Position numbers and translations under genes: made by a program
Shown: positions 52,049 through 61,052 of the stretch, piece after piece
Layout: each line of letters begins with the position of its first letter
How positions within the stretch are numbered: the first letter of the stretch is position 1
The notes under the pieces: generated by a model
What the model was told of the DNA's origin: nothing
Seen by the model: the letters and a program-made list of their open reading frames with translations, nothing else
Database searches by the model: none
DNA from: Desulfocapsa sp.
GTDB taxonomy: Bacteria; Desulfobacterota; Desulfobulbia; Desulfobulbales; Desulfocapsaceae
Length of the DNA: 64,000 bases
Direction: 5' to 3'
NCBI GenBank assembly: GCA_029935315.1
Contig: JAOZKN010000005.1
Coordinates: forward strand, 1-64,000

Positions 52049-52987
52049 TCATCTTTTTTGGTACTGCAGTGCCATCTGCTCGATTTCCTGAGCAATACGT
52101 TGTTGCAATGATTCCGGCTCCAGCACCTTTGCCATGGAGCCATACTGGAGGACTTTTAGCATGATTTCTCTGTCATCAGCCACCGGTAGTGAAAGAATAA
52201 TTCCATTCTCCAGTTTTTCCATGTGCTGTTTCTCGTGCCAGTGCTGACGCCGTACCAGTTCCGCTGCTGTCCCTGTGAAGAGGATTCTGGCCTGGTAGCG
52301 TGTTTTTCCCGTAAAAATGCCAAAGGCTCCATGAAGAAAAGATTCAGGGGCGGGATGCGTCTGTTTATTGCATTTTTTGCCGCTGGTAGCGGAGTTGATA
52401 CGTGCCATATGAAAGAGGCGATGGTCGTTTCGCAGATAGCAGTAAGCGAGCAGATACCAGCGCCCCTGGTAGTTGACCAGTTGCAGAGGCTCCAGGGTAC
52501 GTTTGCTCATTTGTGCGTCGGCCGACTGGTATTCAATCTCCAAAAAACGCTTTTGTAACACCGCTTCAATGATGGACTCAAATATGGATGGCGCAAGGTC
52601 TTCCACCTCTATCCACTGGCAGGAGACATTTTCCATCAGTTGTTCGTAACCCGGTGCAATCAGTTGACTTAACCGTTTTTCAAGCTTGTGCATCTCCGGC
52701 AGGTTGCCAAGCCCTGCTTCATCGGCCATTTTGTTGAGCAATCCCATAAGAAAGAGGAGTTTAGGACTGTCCTCAAAGGGGAGTGAGAAGGCGTTGTCGG
52801 TGTAATAGTAGCCGTTTTTGCCAGAATCAAAGGCCAAAGGTGCAAGAAGACGATCACGGAGATAGTTGATGTCGCGGTGTGCTGTGGCGCGGGAGAGTTC
52901 AAACTCTTCCTGAAGGGTTCTGGCGTTGGGATAACGATTATTTTTCAGCTTTTGATGAAGGGCGTAGATACGTTCCAGCTGGCTCAT
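52049..52987 (-). CDS. WYL-domain transcriptional regulator (YafY-like)
   Basis: 312 residues. N-terminal winged helix about 1-60 (RIYALHQKLKNNRYPNARTL, ELSRATAHRDINYLRDRL), a linker region, then the WYL domain about 140-215 with WYLLAYCYLRNDHRLFHMARI, and a C-terminal WCX-like extension (EIMLKVLQYGSMAKVLEPE). WYL regulators bind a nucleic-acid-type ligand and often control DNA repair or defence genes. Its place right after rpoN (10 bases) suggests co-transcription; the target is unknown. Confidence 0.88.
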   Translation of the reverse strand: MSQLERIYALHQKLKNNRYPNARTLQEEFELSRATAHRDINYLRDRLLAPLAFDSGKNGYYYTDNAFSLPFEDSPKLLFLMGLLNKMADEAGLGNLPEMHKLEKRLSQLIAPGYEQLMENVSCQWIEVEDLAPSIFESIIEAVLQKRFLEIEYQSADAQMSKRTLEPLQLVNYQGRWYLLAYCYLRNDHRLFHMARINSATSGKKCNKQTHPAPESFLHGAFGIFTGKTRYQARILFTGTAAELVRRQHWHEKQHMEKLENGIILSLPVADDREIMLKVLQYGSMAKVLEPESLQQRIAQEIEQMALQYQKR

Positions 52988-52997
52988 ATCTGGTGTC

Positions 52998-54461
52998 TCA
53001 CCGGGGTTTACGCCTGTGTTTCACTGGTAATATCTTCATCTGTTCCCGATATTTAGCAACGGTACGTCTGGCCAGCGTGATATCGTCTGCGTCGAGTTTT
53101 TTTGAAATGGTGTTATCACTCAATGGCTTGTATGGGTCTTCTTCCTGGATCATTTTGCGGATACGTTCGCGGATGGATTCGGCGGCCAGTGCCTCTTTGC
53201 CACGTATGGGGATGGCAGTGGAGAAGAAATATTTCAGCTCATAAATGCCAAGGGGAGTGTGCACGTATTTATTTGAGGTGACCCGACTGATGGTAGATTC
53301 GTGCATCTCGATATCTTCGGCAACATCCCGTAAAATAAGAGGCCTCAGGTGCGTGGCGCCATGCTCGAAAAACTCAGCCTGAAATTTCAAAATGGAATCC
53401 ATTACCTTAAAGATCGTACGCTGACGCTGATGCAGGGATTTAATAAACCAGCCGGCATCTTTTAACTTCTCTTTGATATATTTTTTTGACTGTTTCTCCA
53501 ACCCTTCTTCCGATTGCAGGAGCTCCTGCAAACCAGAGGAGAGCTTCAGGTTGGGAATATCTTCTTCATTGAGGCGAATCACAAATTCGCCATCAATTCT
53601 TCGGACATATACATCCGGAACAACATAGTTGGTGGCTTCATTGTTGTAGGGGAGGCCGGGAAAGGGGGTCAGTTCGGATGTGATGAACTCAATGGCCTTT
53701 ACAACATCTGCCCGTTTTTTGCCGGTGGCCCTGGAGATTTCTTTATAATTTCTGGTCTGCATAAGATTCAAGAGATCTTTGACAATTGTTGCTGCCAGCG
53801 TGTCTTTTTTGCCCATGCGTTCAAGCTGCAGATACAATGACTCGCTCACGTCGCGGGCGGCAATACCAGGTGGATCCAGGTCTTGGATGGTTTCCAGGAT
53901 ATATTCGGCAGAATCATGGTCGCAGTTAGTTTCATCCATGACATCCTGCAGCGTGCATTCCAGAAATCCGTAACGGTTCAGGTTGCCCGCTATAAAAAGA
54001 GCAATTTCCCATTCTTCAGGCTCCAGTTCAGCATGGGCAAGTTGCCACTGTAAGTAAGCGAGGAGGCTGGGTTTTTCAGAGATGAAATCAAACTGGCTGG
54101 GAGCATCGGCGGCCGGTGTCTCGTGGGAAAAAGAGACATTAGAATCAAAGGTATTGGCGTAATCGTCCCAGTTGGTTTCAGGAACAGTGTCTTCCATGCG
54201 AACCTGTTCCGTATGATCCTGCTCCTTCTGCTCACTGGCTTTGGGGGCTTCTTCGGTGGAGGAAAGACTCTGCTGGTTCTGCGGAACAAGATCGGCAGTG
54301 GAAGTATCCTCCTCAAGCCCTGGGTTCTGCTCAATTTCTGCCTGCAGGGCATCGGAAAGCTCAAGACGATTCATTTGCAGCAGCTTGATGGCAAGACGCA
54401 ACTGGGGCGTCATCACCAGTTTTTGGGAAAGCTTTAGCTGTTGTCTGAGTTCCAGTGCCAT
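52998..54461 (-). CDS. rpoN: RNA polymerase sigma-54 factor
   Basis: 487 residues. The activator-contacting N-terminus has ELRQQLKLSQKLVMTPQLRL, then AIKLLQMNRLELSDALQAEI, followed by an acidic linker, the core-binding region and the DNA-binding region with HESTISRVTSNKYVHTPLGI (helix-turn-helix). The diagnostic RpoN box ARRTVAKYRE stands at 464-473. It directs polymerase to -24/-12 promoters and needs an AAA+ activator, none of which is in this window. It lies nine bases after lptB, the classical lptA-lptB-rpoN order, but the usual next gene hpf is absent. Confidence 0.97.
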   Translation of the reverse strand: MALELRQQLKLSQKLVMTPQLRLAIKLLQMNRLELSDALQAEIEQNPGLEEDTSTADLVPQNQQSLSSTEEAPKASEQKEQDHTEQVRMEDTVPETNWDDYANTFDSNVSFSHETPAADAPSQFDFISEKPSLLAYLQWQLAHAELEPEEWEIALFIAGNLNRYGFLECTLQDVMDETNCDHDSAEYILETIQDLDPPGIAARDVSESLYLQLERMGKKDTLAATIVKDLLNLMQTRNYKEISRATGKKRADVVKAIEFITSELTPFPGLPYNNEATNYVVPDVYVRRIDGEFVIRLNEEDIPNLKLSSGLQELLQSEEGLEKQSKKYIKEKLKDAGWFIKSLHQRQRTIFKVMDSILKFQAEFFEHGATHLRPLILRDVAEDIEMHESTISRVTSNKYVHTPLGIYELKYFFSTAIPIRGKEALAAESIRERIRKMIQEEDPYKPLSDNTISKKLDADDITLARRTVAKYREQMKILPVKHRRKPR

Positions 54462-54470
54462 AGTTATTCG

Positions 54471-55193
54471 TTACATTGAAAAATTTTCGCCAAGATACAT
54501 CTTCCTGGCAACTTCACTTTCGATAATATCGTCTGCCACACCGCTGGTCAGAATATGACCGGCGTTCATGATGTAGGCAAAGTCACAAACCTGTAATGTT
54601 TCCCGGACATTGTGGTCCGAAATGAGCACGCCAAGCCCCTTATCCTTCAGCCCCATGATAAGTTTTTGCAGATCCGCTACTGCAAGGGGGTCGATGCCGG
54701 CGAATGGTTCGTCAAGGAGGATGAAATCAGGCCGAGTGGCCAGTGCACGCATGATCTCCACCCTCCGGCGTTCTCCGCCAGACAGCGCGTGGCCTTTGTT
54801 TTCTCGCAGGTATTCGATTTTGAGATCACTCATCAACTCGTCAATGCGGTTTGTGATTTCGTTTTTGGCAATCCCCAGTGCTTCCAGAACAATGCGTACG
54901 TTTTCTTCAACGGTGAGCTTTTTGAAAACCGAAGGTTCCTGGGCCAGGTAGGAAATCCCTTTTTGTGCCCGCATATGGATAGGGAGTTTGGTGATTTCTT
55001 CACCATTGAGGAGAACACGGCCACCATCAGGGCGGATAAAACCGGCGATGGAGTAAAAAGAGGTCGTTTTGCCAGCCCCGTTTGGTCCCAACAGGCCAAC
55101 TATCGCACCGGTCTTGACCTGAAGGCTCACGCCTTCAACCACTGTTCGGTTTCGGTATCGCTTAACGAGTTTGTCTGTTTCCAGTAATGCCAT
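54471..55193 (-). CDS. lptB: LPS export ABC ATPase LptB
   Basis: 240 residues. Walker A GPNGAGKTT near 35-43, Q-loop YLAQEPSVF, ABC signature LSGGERRRVEI, Walker B ILLDEPFAGIDP and the H-loop in LISDHNVRETL. The sequence matches LptB closely (FYSIAGFIRPDGGRVLLNG, ISYLAQEPSVFKKLTVEEN). It powers transport of lipopolysaccharide from the inner membrane through LptF/G/C/A to the outer membrane. It is translated 71 bases after lptA and just before rpoN. Confidence 0.96.
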   Translation of the reverse strand: MALLETDKLVKRYRNRTVVEGVSLQVKTGAIVGLLGPNGAGKTTSFYSIAGFIRPDGGRVLLNGEEITKLPIHMRAQKGISYLAQEPSVFKKLTVEENVRIVLEALGIAKNEITNRIDELMSDLKIEYLRENKGHALSGGERRRVEIMRALATRPDFILLDEPFAGIDPLAVADLQKLIMGLKDKGLGVLISDHNVRETLQVCDFAYIMNAGHILTSGVADDIIESEVARKMYLGENFSM

Positions 55194-55264
55194 AATATAG
55201 AAGAACCTGGTTGAAATGTTAAGGGTTCAGGTATCAGCCGATTGTCTGTCAAACATGCTTCAGT

Positions 55265-55783
55265 TTATTGGGGGGTGAGAGTGGCCTTAACCCTGCCCGA
55301 ACTTTTGCTGCCGCTTTCGCCATCCACTGTTGCCGATGTCCGTCCGCCAATCACCTCGGATCGTCCCTCGTCCAGATAATAAACAATGGTGTTTCCCGTG
55401 ATCAGGTTTGTATCCTGCCATGCTTTTGCGTCTCCACTGAGGATTACCTTTCGCTCTTTAGCAAGATAATTCATAGTTTTGCCGGTTCCCAGCCATTCGC
55501 CTTTGGTTATCTCGACATTTCCTTCACAGCGGATGCGTTTTACTTCTTGCTTTGTTCCTTTTCCAGCTGTCGTGTAGAAGACGGTCATTTTGTCAGCCTG
55601 GATACGAACATCCGCTTGTCTGGCATCAACATTTCCTGTGAAAAGGACGTTGTTTTCAGCTTCCAGGGACTCCATATGGTCTGCTTCAATGGTGATGGGA
55701 GCATTTGCCGCCCATGCTGGAGTGGTGACAAATGGTAGGGAAAGCATTAGTATTATAGTAAATAATGGTCTTTTTATGTTCAT
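55265..55783 (-). CDS. lptA: LPS-transport periplasmic bridge protein LptA
   Basis: 172 residues from ATG 55783, chosen for the AAGGAAGA ribosome site just upstream; the frame reaches 55873 without such a signal. A signal peptide (about 1-27, ending PAWAA) is followed by the OstA-like beta-jellyroll: APITIEADHMESLEAENNVL, FTGNVDARQADVRIQADKMT, RIRCEGNVEITKGEWLGTGK, YLDEGRSEVIGGRTSA. It forms the periplasmic bridge for lipopolysaccharide. lptC is not visible upstream, where the arginine genes diverge. Confidence 0.93.
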   Translation of the reverse strand: MNIKRPLFTIILMLSLPFVTTPAWAANAPITIEADHMESLEAENNVLFTGNVDARQADVRIQADKMTVFYTTAGKGTKQEVKRIRCEGNVEITKGEWLGTGKTMNYLAKERKVILSGDAKAWQDTNLITGNTIVYYLDEGRSEVIGGRTSATVDGESGSKSSGRVKATLTPQ

Positions 55784-55832
55784 AAGGTCTTCCTTGTGGG
55801 CGTGTAAAAATTTTATTGCAAGTATCAAGCCC

Positions 55833-55861
55833 AATATAATTCTTGGGTGCTGAAAAGTAAA
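55833..55861 (-). promoter_or_regulatory. Candidate sigma-70 promoter of lptA
   Basis: On the minus strand TTTACT (55861-55856) and TATATT (55838-55833) are separated by 17 bases. The start point would be about 43 bases before ATG 55783. Motif match only. Confidence 0.45.
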
Positions 55862-56002
55862 GAAATCCAGCACAGGAATGGAAAATAAAGATTTCTTTAC
55901 TTCATTGGCGTGAGTCTGTAAAATAAATGGAATATTATAAAAGTCGTGGTATCTCTCTGATTTGAATAGCTAATGTTGCTTGTAACGTAAGGAAATAATA
56001 AT

Positions 56003-56890
56003 ATGCAGGAAAGTATAGACAGGGCGAAAGGTTTAATTGAAGCACTTCCTTATATGCAGGAATTTCGTCATAAAACCGTAGTTGTAAAATATGGCGGACA
56101 TGCCATGGTGGATGAAAATCTGAAGAAACAGTTCGCCCTCGATATGATTCTTCTCAAGCATATCGGTGTTAATCCGGTGATTGTGCATGGTGGCGGGCCG
56201 CAAATTAATCAGCTCCTGGATCGTCTGGAAATTAAGCCCAGTTATGTTCAGGGGATGCGTGTCACCGATGGTGAAACCATGAGCGTGGTGGAAATGGTGC
56301 TGGTGGGGAAGGTGAATAAGGAAATAGTGGGCAATATTAACCATTGCGGGGGCAGGGCCGTGGGGCTTTCCGGTCGTGATGGCGATCTGATAATGGCCGA
56401 GAAACTAAAAATCAATAAAAAGAATGATGATGCCTTGAAAGATGCACCGCCTGAGCTGATTGATCTTGGTCGGGTTGGCCAGGTAACCAAGGTGAATGCA
56501 CAGATTCTACAGGCCCTCGATGATAAAGATTTTATTCCTGTCATCGCCCCCGTGGGAGTTGGTGCAGACGGGCAGGCGTTCAATATTAATGCAGACCTTG
56601 TGGCGGGAGCTGTTGCCGGAGAACTCAAAGCGGCAAAACTTATTTTGCTCACCGATGTCGCCGGTGTTCAGGATGCTGAAGGAACACTGCTCAAGTCATT
56701 ACAGCAGAAAGATCTTGAGGGATATATTGCTGAAGAAACCATTGCCGGTGGGATGATTCCAAAGGTGCGTTGTTGTGCCGATGCCCTTCGTCAGGGAGTA
56801 AGCAAAACCCATATCCTGGATGGTCGGATTGAGCATGCTATTCTGCTTGAGATGTTTACCAAAGAAGGAATTGGAACGGAGATAGTCTGA
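56003..56890 (+). CDS. argB: Acetylglutamate kinase
   Basis: 295 residues. The amino-acid-kinase signature is complete: [20 protein letters not shown], then [19 protein letters not shown], then [13 protein letters not shown], and near the end [20 protein letters not shown]. It phosphorylates N-acetylglutamate, the second step of arginine synthesis, usually feedback-inhibited by arginine. ATG 56003 has an AAGGAAAT ribosome site. First gene of the arginine run; argD overlaps its stop by one base. Confidence 0.96.
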   Translation: MQESIDRAKGLIEALPYMQEFRHKTVVVKYGGHAMVDENLKKQFALDMILLKHIGVNPVIVHGGGPQINQLLDRLEIKPSYVQGMRVTDGETMSVVEMVLVGKVNKEIVGNINHCGGRAVGLSGRDGDLIMAEKLKINKKNDDALKDAPPELIDLGRVGQVTKVNAQILQALDDKDFIPVIAPVGVGADGQAFNINADLVAGAVAGELKAAKLILLTDVAGVQDAEGTLLKSLQQKDLEGYIAEETIAGGMIPKVRCCADALRQGVSKTHILDGRIEHAILLEMFTKEGIGTEIV

Positions 56891-58095
56891 TGAGTGAAGA
56901 AAATAAAAGCTGGGCTGAAAGGAGTGAGAAGGTGTTTATCGGAACCTATGCAAGATATCCTGCGACCATGGTGAAAGGTGAAGGCTGCACACTGACTGAT
57001 GCGGAGGGAAAGGAGTATCTGGATTGCCTGGCAGGGATTGCTGTCTGCAGTCTTGGCCATTGTCACCCGGCAGTGACTGCAGCTGTCTGTACACAGGCTG
57101 CCGAGTTGGTACACGTTTCAAATCTTTATTATACACAACCACAGACAGAGCTTGCTGAACTGCTCACAGAACATTCCTTTGCGGATAAGGTCTTTATGGC
57201 CAACAGCGGAGCAGAAGCCAATGAGGCGGCTATAAAGCTTGCCAGGATTTGTGCCGGTCCTGATCGTTATGGGATTATTTCTTTAGCCGGCTCTTTTCAT
57301 GGTAGGACGCTGGCCACCGTTGCTGCCACCGGCCAGCCTAAATTCCATGAAGGTTTTGAGCCCATGCCGGAAGGCTTTTCCCATGCACCATTTGGTAATC
57401 TGAATGTGCTGGAAGCCATGATCACAGACCAGACCTGCGCCATTCTCTGTGAGCCTCTGCAGGGTGAGGGGGGTGTACGTCTCCTTGAAGTTGAATATCT
57501 GCAGGCAGTGGAAAAACTGTGTCGCAACCATGATCTGCTGCTAATTTTTGATGAAATTCAGACGGGACTGGGCCGTACCGGAACCCTTTTTGCCTATGAA
57601 CAGCTTGGGATTGTGCCGGATATTATGACGGTTGCCAAGGCCCTTGGCAACGGGATGCCCATTGGTGCCATGCTTACCAGAAATGAGATTGCCGCTTTTC
57701 TGGTTCCGGGAACGCACGGTTCAACCTTTGGTGGAAACCCAGTGGCCTGTGCCGCAGCTGTGGCCACCATGAAAATCATGCTGGAAGAGGGATTTTTACC
57801 AGGTGTACAGGAAAAGGGAGAGTATTTGCAGACGGCCCTTGAGGGTCTTGCACAAAAACATCCCGGCCTTGCCACTGGTGCCAGAGGAATGGGGCTTATC
57901 CGTGCTTTGGTGCTGACTGAGGATGGTATTGAAAAGGGTGCAGATATGGTGAAGAAGCTTTTTGATAAAGGGGTTCTTATTAATTTCGCAGGCAATAGTG
58001 TACTTCGTTTTCTGCCACCTTTGATTATTACAAAAGAAGAAATTGATCAGCTGGTAGCGGCCCTTGACGAGGTGTTGATGGAGTGTTCCAGTTGA
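56890..58095 (+). CDS. argD: Acetylornithine aminotransferase
   Basis: 401 residues, a class III PLP aminotransferase. Visible are VFMANSGAEANEAAIKLARI, SFHGRTLATVAATGQPKFHE, LIFDEIQTGLGRTGTLFAYE, and the PLP lysine in MTVAKALGNGMPIGAM. It converts N-acetylglutamate semialdehyde to N-acetylornithine and often acts also on the diaminopimelate-pathway homologue, fitting lysA in the same cluster. The start overlaps the argB stop. The selenoprotein gene begins 22 bases after its stop. Confidence 0.96.
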   Translation: MSEENKSWAERSEKVFIGTYARYPATMVKGEGCTLTDAEGKEYLDCLAGIAVCSLGHCHPAVTAAVCTQAAELVHVSNLYYTQPQTELAELLTEHSFADKVFMANSGAEANEAAIKLARICAGPDRYGIISLAGSFHGRTLATVAATGQPKFHEGFEPMPEGFSHAPFGNLNVLEAMITDQTCAILCEPLQGEGGVRLLEVEYLQAVEKLCRNHDLLLIFDEIQTGLGRTGTLFAYEQLGIVPDIMTVAKALGNGMPIGAMLTRNEIAAFLVPGTHGSTFGGNPVACAAAVATMKIMLEEGFLPGVQEKGEYLQTALEGLAQKHPGLATGARGMGLIRALVLTEDGIEKGADMVKKLFDKGVLINFAGNSVLRFLPPLIITKEEIDQLVAALDEVLMECSS

Positions 58096-58117
58096 TGGTA
58101 TTCAGGGAGATAGGAAT

Positions 58118-58453
58118 ATGAAGATAGATTGGTTGTATCTACGCAAGGGCTGAAAATCATGCACGAAAGCTCAGGAGGCTCTTGAGCAGGCAAAGGTGAA
58201 AGTGGATGAGATTGAGGATGCGCGTAAGAACATAATTAAAGCAGATGGCGCATGGGATATTTTTGCAAAAGCAGAGGCGCTTTCCGTGGGTCGAGGCAAG
58301 AAAGTGCAGACTTTTGTTCCCGATGAATCCAACAAGGAAGAAATATTGAAAGTGTGCCTTGGTCGTACCGGAAATTTGCGGGCACCAACCGTTACAACGG
58401 GGAAAAGTGTGTACGTTGGATATAATGATGCCATGTATCAAGAGTTGACGTAA
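58118..58453 (+). CDS. ArsC/thioredoxin-like selenoprotein with in-frame UGA
   Basis: 111 residues if UGA at 58151-58153 is read as selenocysteine. ATG 58118 has GGGAGATAGGA upstream. The reading is MKIDWLYLRKG, Sec12, KSC, TKAQEALEQAK, giving a UxxC redox motif (Sec12-x2-Cys15) on a thioredoxin/ArsC-like first strand and helix. The rest continues in the same frame without a break (AWDIFAKAEALSVGRG, VCLGRTGNLRAPTVTTGKSV), including an Arg-Ala-Pro-Thr turn like the thioredoxin cis-proline. Conventional calling would start at the internal GTG 58196 and lose the active site. It matches the ArsC family (seleno)protein group known from anaerobes; the redox substrate is unknown. A hairpin suited to SECIS follows the UGA. 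Confidence 0.85.
58151..58187 (+). promoter_or_regulatory. UGA codon and predicted bacterial SECIS hairpin
   Basis: The in-frame TGA (58151-58153) is followed by GCTCAGG (58169-58175), loop AGGCT, and CTTGAGC (58181-58187): a seven-base-pair stem with one G-U pair. The loop starts 23 bases after the UGA, within the 16-37 base range of bacterial SECIS elements, and contains unpaired G residues as SelB recognition requires. Confidence 0.7.
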
Positions 58454-58557
58454 CTGTTCAGCTGCACCCCATCTTTGCCCATTTTGACCTTCTCACATAG
58501 CAATAGTATGTTTCGAATGTCCAAATGAACAAATATGAGGCACATCTGAACAGTTAC
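58450..58557. repeat. MITE-like palindromic element between selenoprotein gene and argF
   Basis: GTAACTGTTCAG at 58450-58461 and its exact inverse CTGAACAGTTAC at 58546-58557 are the ends of two 28-base arms that match at 23 of 28 positions. The left arm contains the selenoprotein stop codon. A third partial copy, GGGGTGCATCTGAA, stands at 58715-58728. There is no transposase frame, so this may be a non-autonomous or decayed element. The family is not recognised. Confidence 0.6.
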
Positions 58558-58769
58558 AGTTCAGTGTTTTGCCAATTATCAGGTATTAGCTGAATAGCTA
58601 CGAGTTGACAAAATAAAATATATGCTGGCTAAAAGTCCAAAAAACTTTGCAAAACCTTTCTCTTTTAGGTAAATATGATTCTTTTCCCCCTGTAATTATG
58701 GCGATTGGGCCTTGGGGGTGCATCTGAAAAGGGTGGCGTTCAAACAAAACCCGTGAACTGATACGAGTC
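58454..58769. other. Spacer upstream of argF
   Basis: Contains most of the palindromic element and about 210 further AT-rich bases. A perfect TTGACA at 58605-58610 could be a -35 for argF, but the sequence 17 bases on (GCTAAA) is a poor -10. No coding frame is seen. The argF start itself has a weak ribosome site. Confidence 0.4.
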
Positions 58770-59687
58770 ATGTTACACCATTTAGAGTCATTACAGGATT
58801 TTAGTAAAGAAGAACTGCTGGCCTTTATTCATAGAGCCATCACTTTGAAAGAAGAGCGGCTCTCCGGAGTCCGTCATCAGCAACTTGCCGGAAAAACGGT
58901 GGGGATGATTTTTGAAAAGGTCTCCACCCGTACCAGAGTTTCTTTTGAGGCGGCCATGTACGGTCTTGGTGGGCAGGTTATTTTCCTTTCCGGGCGTGAT
59001 ACGCAGCTGGCACGTTCAGAGCCCTTAAAAGACATGGCTCGGGTTATGTCCCGTTATGTTGACGGTCTGGTGGTGCGTACGTTTGGTCAGGAAGTGGTCA
59101 CCGAGCTTGCGAAGTATTCTACTGTTCCGGTCATTAATGCCCTCACCGATCTCCACCACCCCTGTCAGATATTAAGTGATATGATGACCGTGGTTGAGAA
59201 GAAAGGCAATATTGAGGATTGCAAAGTTGCCTGGATCGGAGATGGTAATAATATGGCGCATTCCTGGATTCAGGCCGCGTCGATTATTGGTTTTGAGTTG
59301 GTGCTGGCATGCCCCGAGGGATATGATCCCGATGCAGAAATTTTAGCAGCTGCGCAAGAACAGGGTGCAAAACCTATAACCCTGCTCCGCAGTCCCGAAG
59401 AGGCAATGGTCGGTGCGGATGTTGTCAACACGGATGTCTGGGCCTCCATGGGCCAGGAAGATGAGCAGGAAGAGCGAATGAAGATATTTGCTCCCTATCA
59501 GGTCAACAGTGAACTGATGGCGAAGGCACCAGCAGATGGCATTGTACTTCACTGTCTGCCAGCGCATCGTGAAGAAGAGATAACGGAAACAGTTCTGGAA
59601 TCAGATCAGTGCGTGGCCTTTGATCAGGCAGAAAATAAAATGCATATGCACAAAGCGATACTTGAACAACTGTTGATGACTAAGTAA
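58770..59687 (+). CDS. argF: Ornithine carbamoyltransferase
   Basis: 305 residues. The carbamoyl-phosphate site STRTR is at 52-56 (FEKVSTRTRVSFEAAMYGLG), with LTDLHHPCQILSDMMT, then AWIGDGNNMAHSW, and the ornithine-site HCLPAHR near 266. It joins ornithine and carbamoyl phosphate to citrulline in the cytoplasm. It is separated from argD by the selenoprotein gene and the palindromic element, so it may have its own promoter. A second palindromic element follows its stop. Confidence 0.96.
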   Translation: MLHHLESLQDFSKEELLAFIHRAITLKEERLSGVRHQQLAGKTVGMIFEKVSTRTRVSFEAAMYGLGGQVIFLSGRDTQLARSEPLKDMARVMSRYVDGLVVRTFGQEVVTELAKYSTVPVINALTDLHHPCQILSDMMTVVEKKGNIEDCKVAWIGDGNNMAHSWIQAASIIGFELVLACPEGYDPDAEILAAAQEQGAKPITLLRSPEEAMVGADVVNTDVWASMGQEDEQEERMKIFAPYQVNSELMAKAPADGIVLHCLPAHREEEITETVLESDQCVAFDQAENKMHMHKAILEQLLMTK

Positions 59688-59792
59688 AAATTCTTCATCT
59701 GCTTCGTTGCTACATTTTTTATTTGATTACGACGTACCATCGTACGCCGAAATTAAATTAAAAATGCACGCCTCGCATATGAAGTTTTTTAC
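59684..59792. repeat. Imperfect inverted repeat between argF and argG
   Basis: Left arm 59684-59721 (from GTAAAAATTCTTCATCTGC) pairs imperfectly with right arm 59758-59792 (ending CATATGAAGTTTTTTAC). The centre, 59731-59748, holds a small palindrome, CGTACCATCGTACG. The left arm starts in the argF stop codon. Paired A/T runs at both ends could end transcription, but the length suggests a dispersed palindromic repeat. Confidence 0.55.
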
Positions 59793-59849
59793 ATAGCCAT
59801 CTAGATTTTCACTTTTTACAAGTTTATCTACCGCTCAAAGGATAAAAAA

Positions 59850-61052
59850 ATGGATGTAAAAAAGATAATTCTCGCCTATTCAGGCGGTCTTGATACCTCA
59901 GTCATTCTGAAATGGCTGGCCGAAGAATATGGCTGTCCGGTGGTTGCTTATGCTGCTGATGTGGGCCAAACCGAAGACTGGGATGCCATTCGTGAAAAGG
60001 GAATGGCCACCGGTGCTGAAAAGGTAATCATCTCTGATCTCAGGCAGGAGTTTGTTGAAGATTATATTTTTCCGGCCTTTCGTTGTAATGCCATCTATGA
60101 AGGGAAATACCTCCTTGGTACCTCTCTTGCCCGGCCTATTATCGGCAAGGAACAGGTGCGAATTGCCCACGCAGAAGGTGCTGATGCCGTAAGCCATGGT
60201 GCCACAGGTAAGGGAAATGATCAGGTACGCTTTGAGCTCTCCTACCTTGGTATTGATCCAGATCTGAAGATCATCGCACCCTGGCGCATATGGGACTTAA
60301 ATTCCAGGACAAAACTGGAAGAGTTTGCAAAAAAGCATAATATTCCCGTTCCAACTTCGAAGAAGAATCCTTACAGTTCTGACGAAAATATTCTGCATAT
60401 CAGTTTTGAAGGCGGGCTCCTGGAAGACCCGTGGAATGAACCGGACGAGGATATGTTCAAATTGAGCGTTTCCCCCGAAAATGCACCGGATAAACCCACC
60501 TATCTTGAAATCGATTTTGAGCAGGGGAACCCGGTTGCCATTGATGGTGAACGCATGGATCCACTGCCGCTCTTTGAAGCCTTAAATAAGGTTGCGGGTG
60601 CAAACGGAATTGGGCGTCTTGATCTTCTTGAGAACCGCTTTGTAGGCATGAAATCCCGCGGAGTGTATGAAACACCCGGTGGAACACTGCTGCGTGAAGC
60701 GCATATGGATCTTGAGACCCTGACCATGGACCGTGAAGTGATGCGTATTCGGGACTCTTTAATTCCTCAGTATGCGCAAATAATTTACAATGGTTTTTGG
60801 TTTTCTCCCGAGCGTGAACTGTTGCAGGTCACCATGGACGCCAGTCAGAAGACGGTGAATGGAAGAGTTCGCATGAAGTTGTATAAGGGAAACTGCTTTG
60901 CTGTGGGCAAAAAGTCCAACCAGTCACTGTATCAGGAAAGTTTTGCCACCTTTGAAGAAGATGATGTCTATGATCAGGCCGATGCCGGTGGTTTTATTCG
61001 ACTCAACGGACTGCGGCTGCAGATTGTAGCCATGCAGAAGAAAAATGGCTAA
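59850..61052 (+). CDS. argG: Argininosuccinate synthase
   Basis: 400 residues. The N-terminal PP-loop SGGLDTS is at 11-17 ([17 protein letters not shown]), followed by [10 protein letters not shown]-like [17 protein letters not shown], then [16 protein letters not shown], then [20 protein letters not shown]. It uses ATP to join citrulline and aspartate. ATG 59850 has an AAGGAT ribosome site. Its last eight bases overlap argH. Confidence 0.97.
   Translation: MDVKKIILAYSGGLDTSVILKWLAEEYGCPVVAYAADVGQTEDWDAIREKGMATGAEKVIISDLRQEFVEDYIFPAFRCNAIYEGKYLLGTSLARPIIGKEQVRIAHAEGADAVSHGATGKGNDQVRFELSYLGIDPDLKIIAPWRIWDLNSRTKLEEFAKKHNIPVPTSKKNPYSSDENILHISFEGGLLEDPWNEPDEDMFKLSVSPENAPDKPTYLEIDFEQGNPVAIDGERMDPLPLFEALNKVAGANGIGRLDLLENRFVGMKSRGVYETPGGTLLREAHMDLETLTMDREVMRIRDSLIPQYAQIIYNGFWFSPERELLQVTMDASQKTVNGRVRMKLYKGNCFAVGKKSNQSLYQESFATFEEDDVYDQADAGGFIRLNGLRLQIVAMQKKNG

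Noticed and set aside
58196-58453. 85-residue gene starting at GTG 58196
   Set aside because: It is the tail of the selenoprotein; the true start is ATG 58118, read through UGA 58151.
58605-58633. Promoter for argF from TTGACA
   Set aside because: The -35 is perfect, but no acceptable -10 lies 16-18 bases on, so I record it only as a possibility in the spacer entry.
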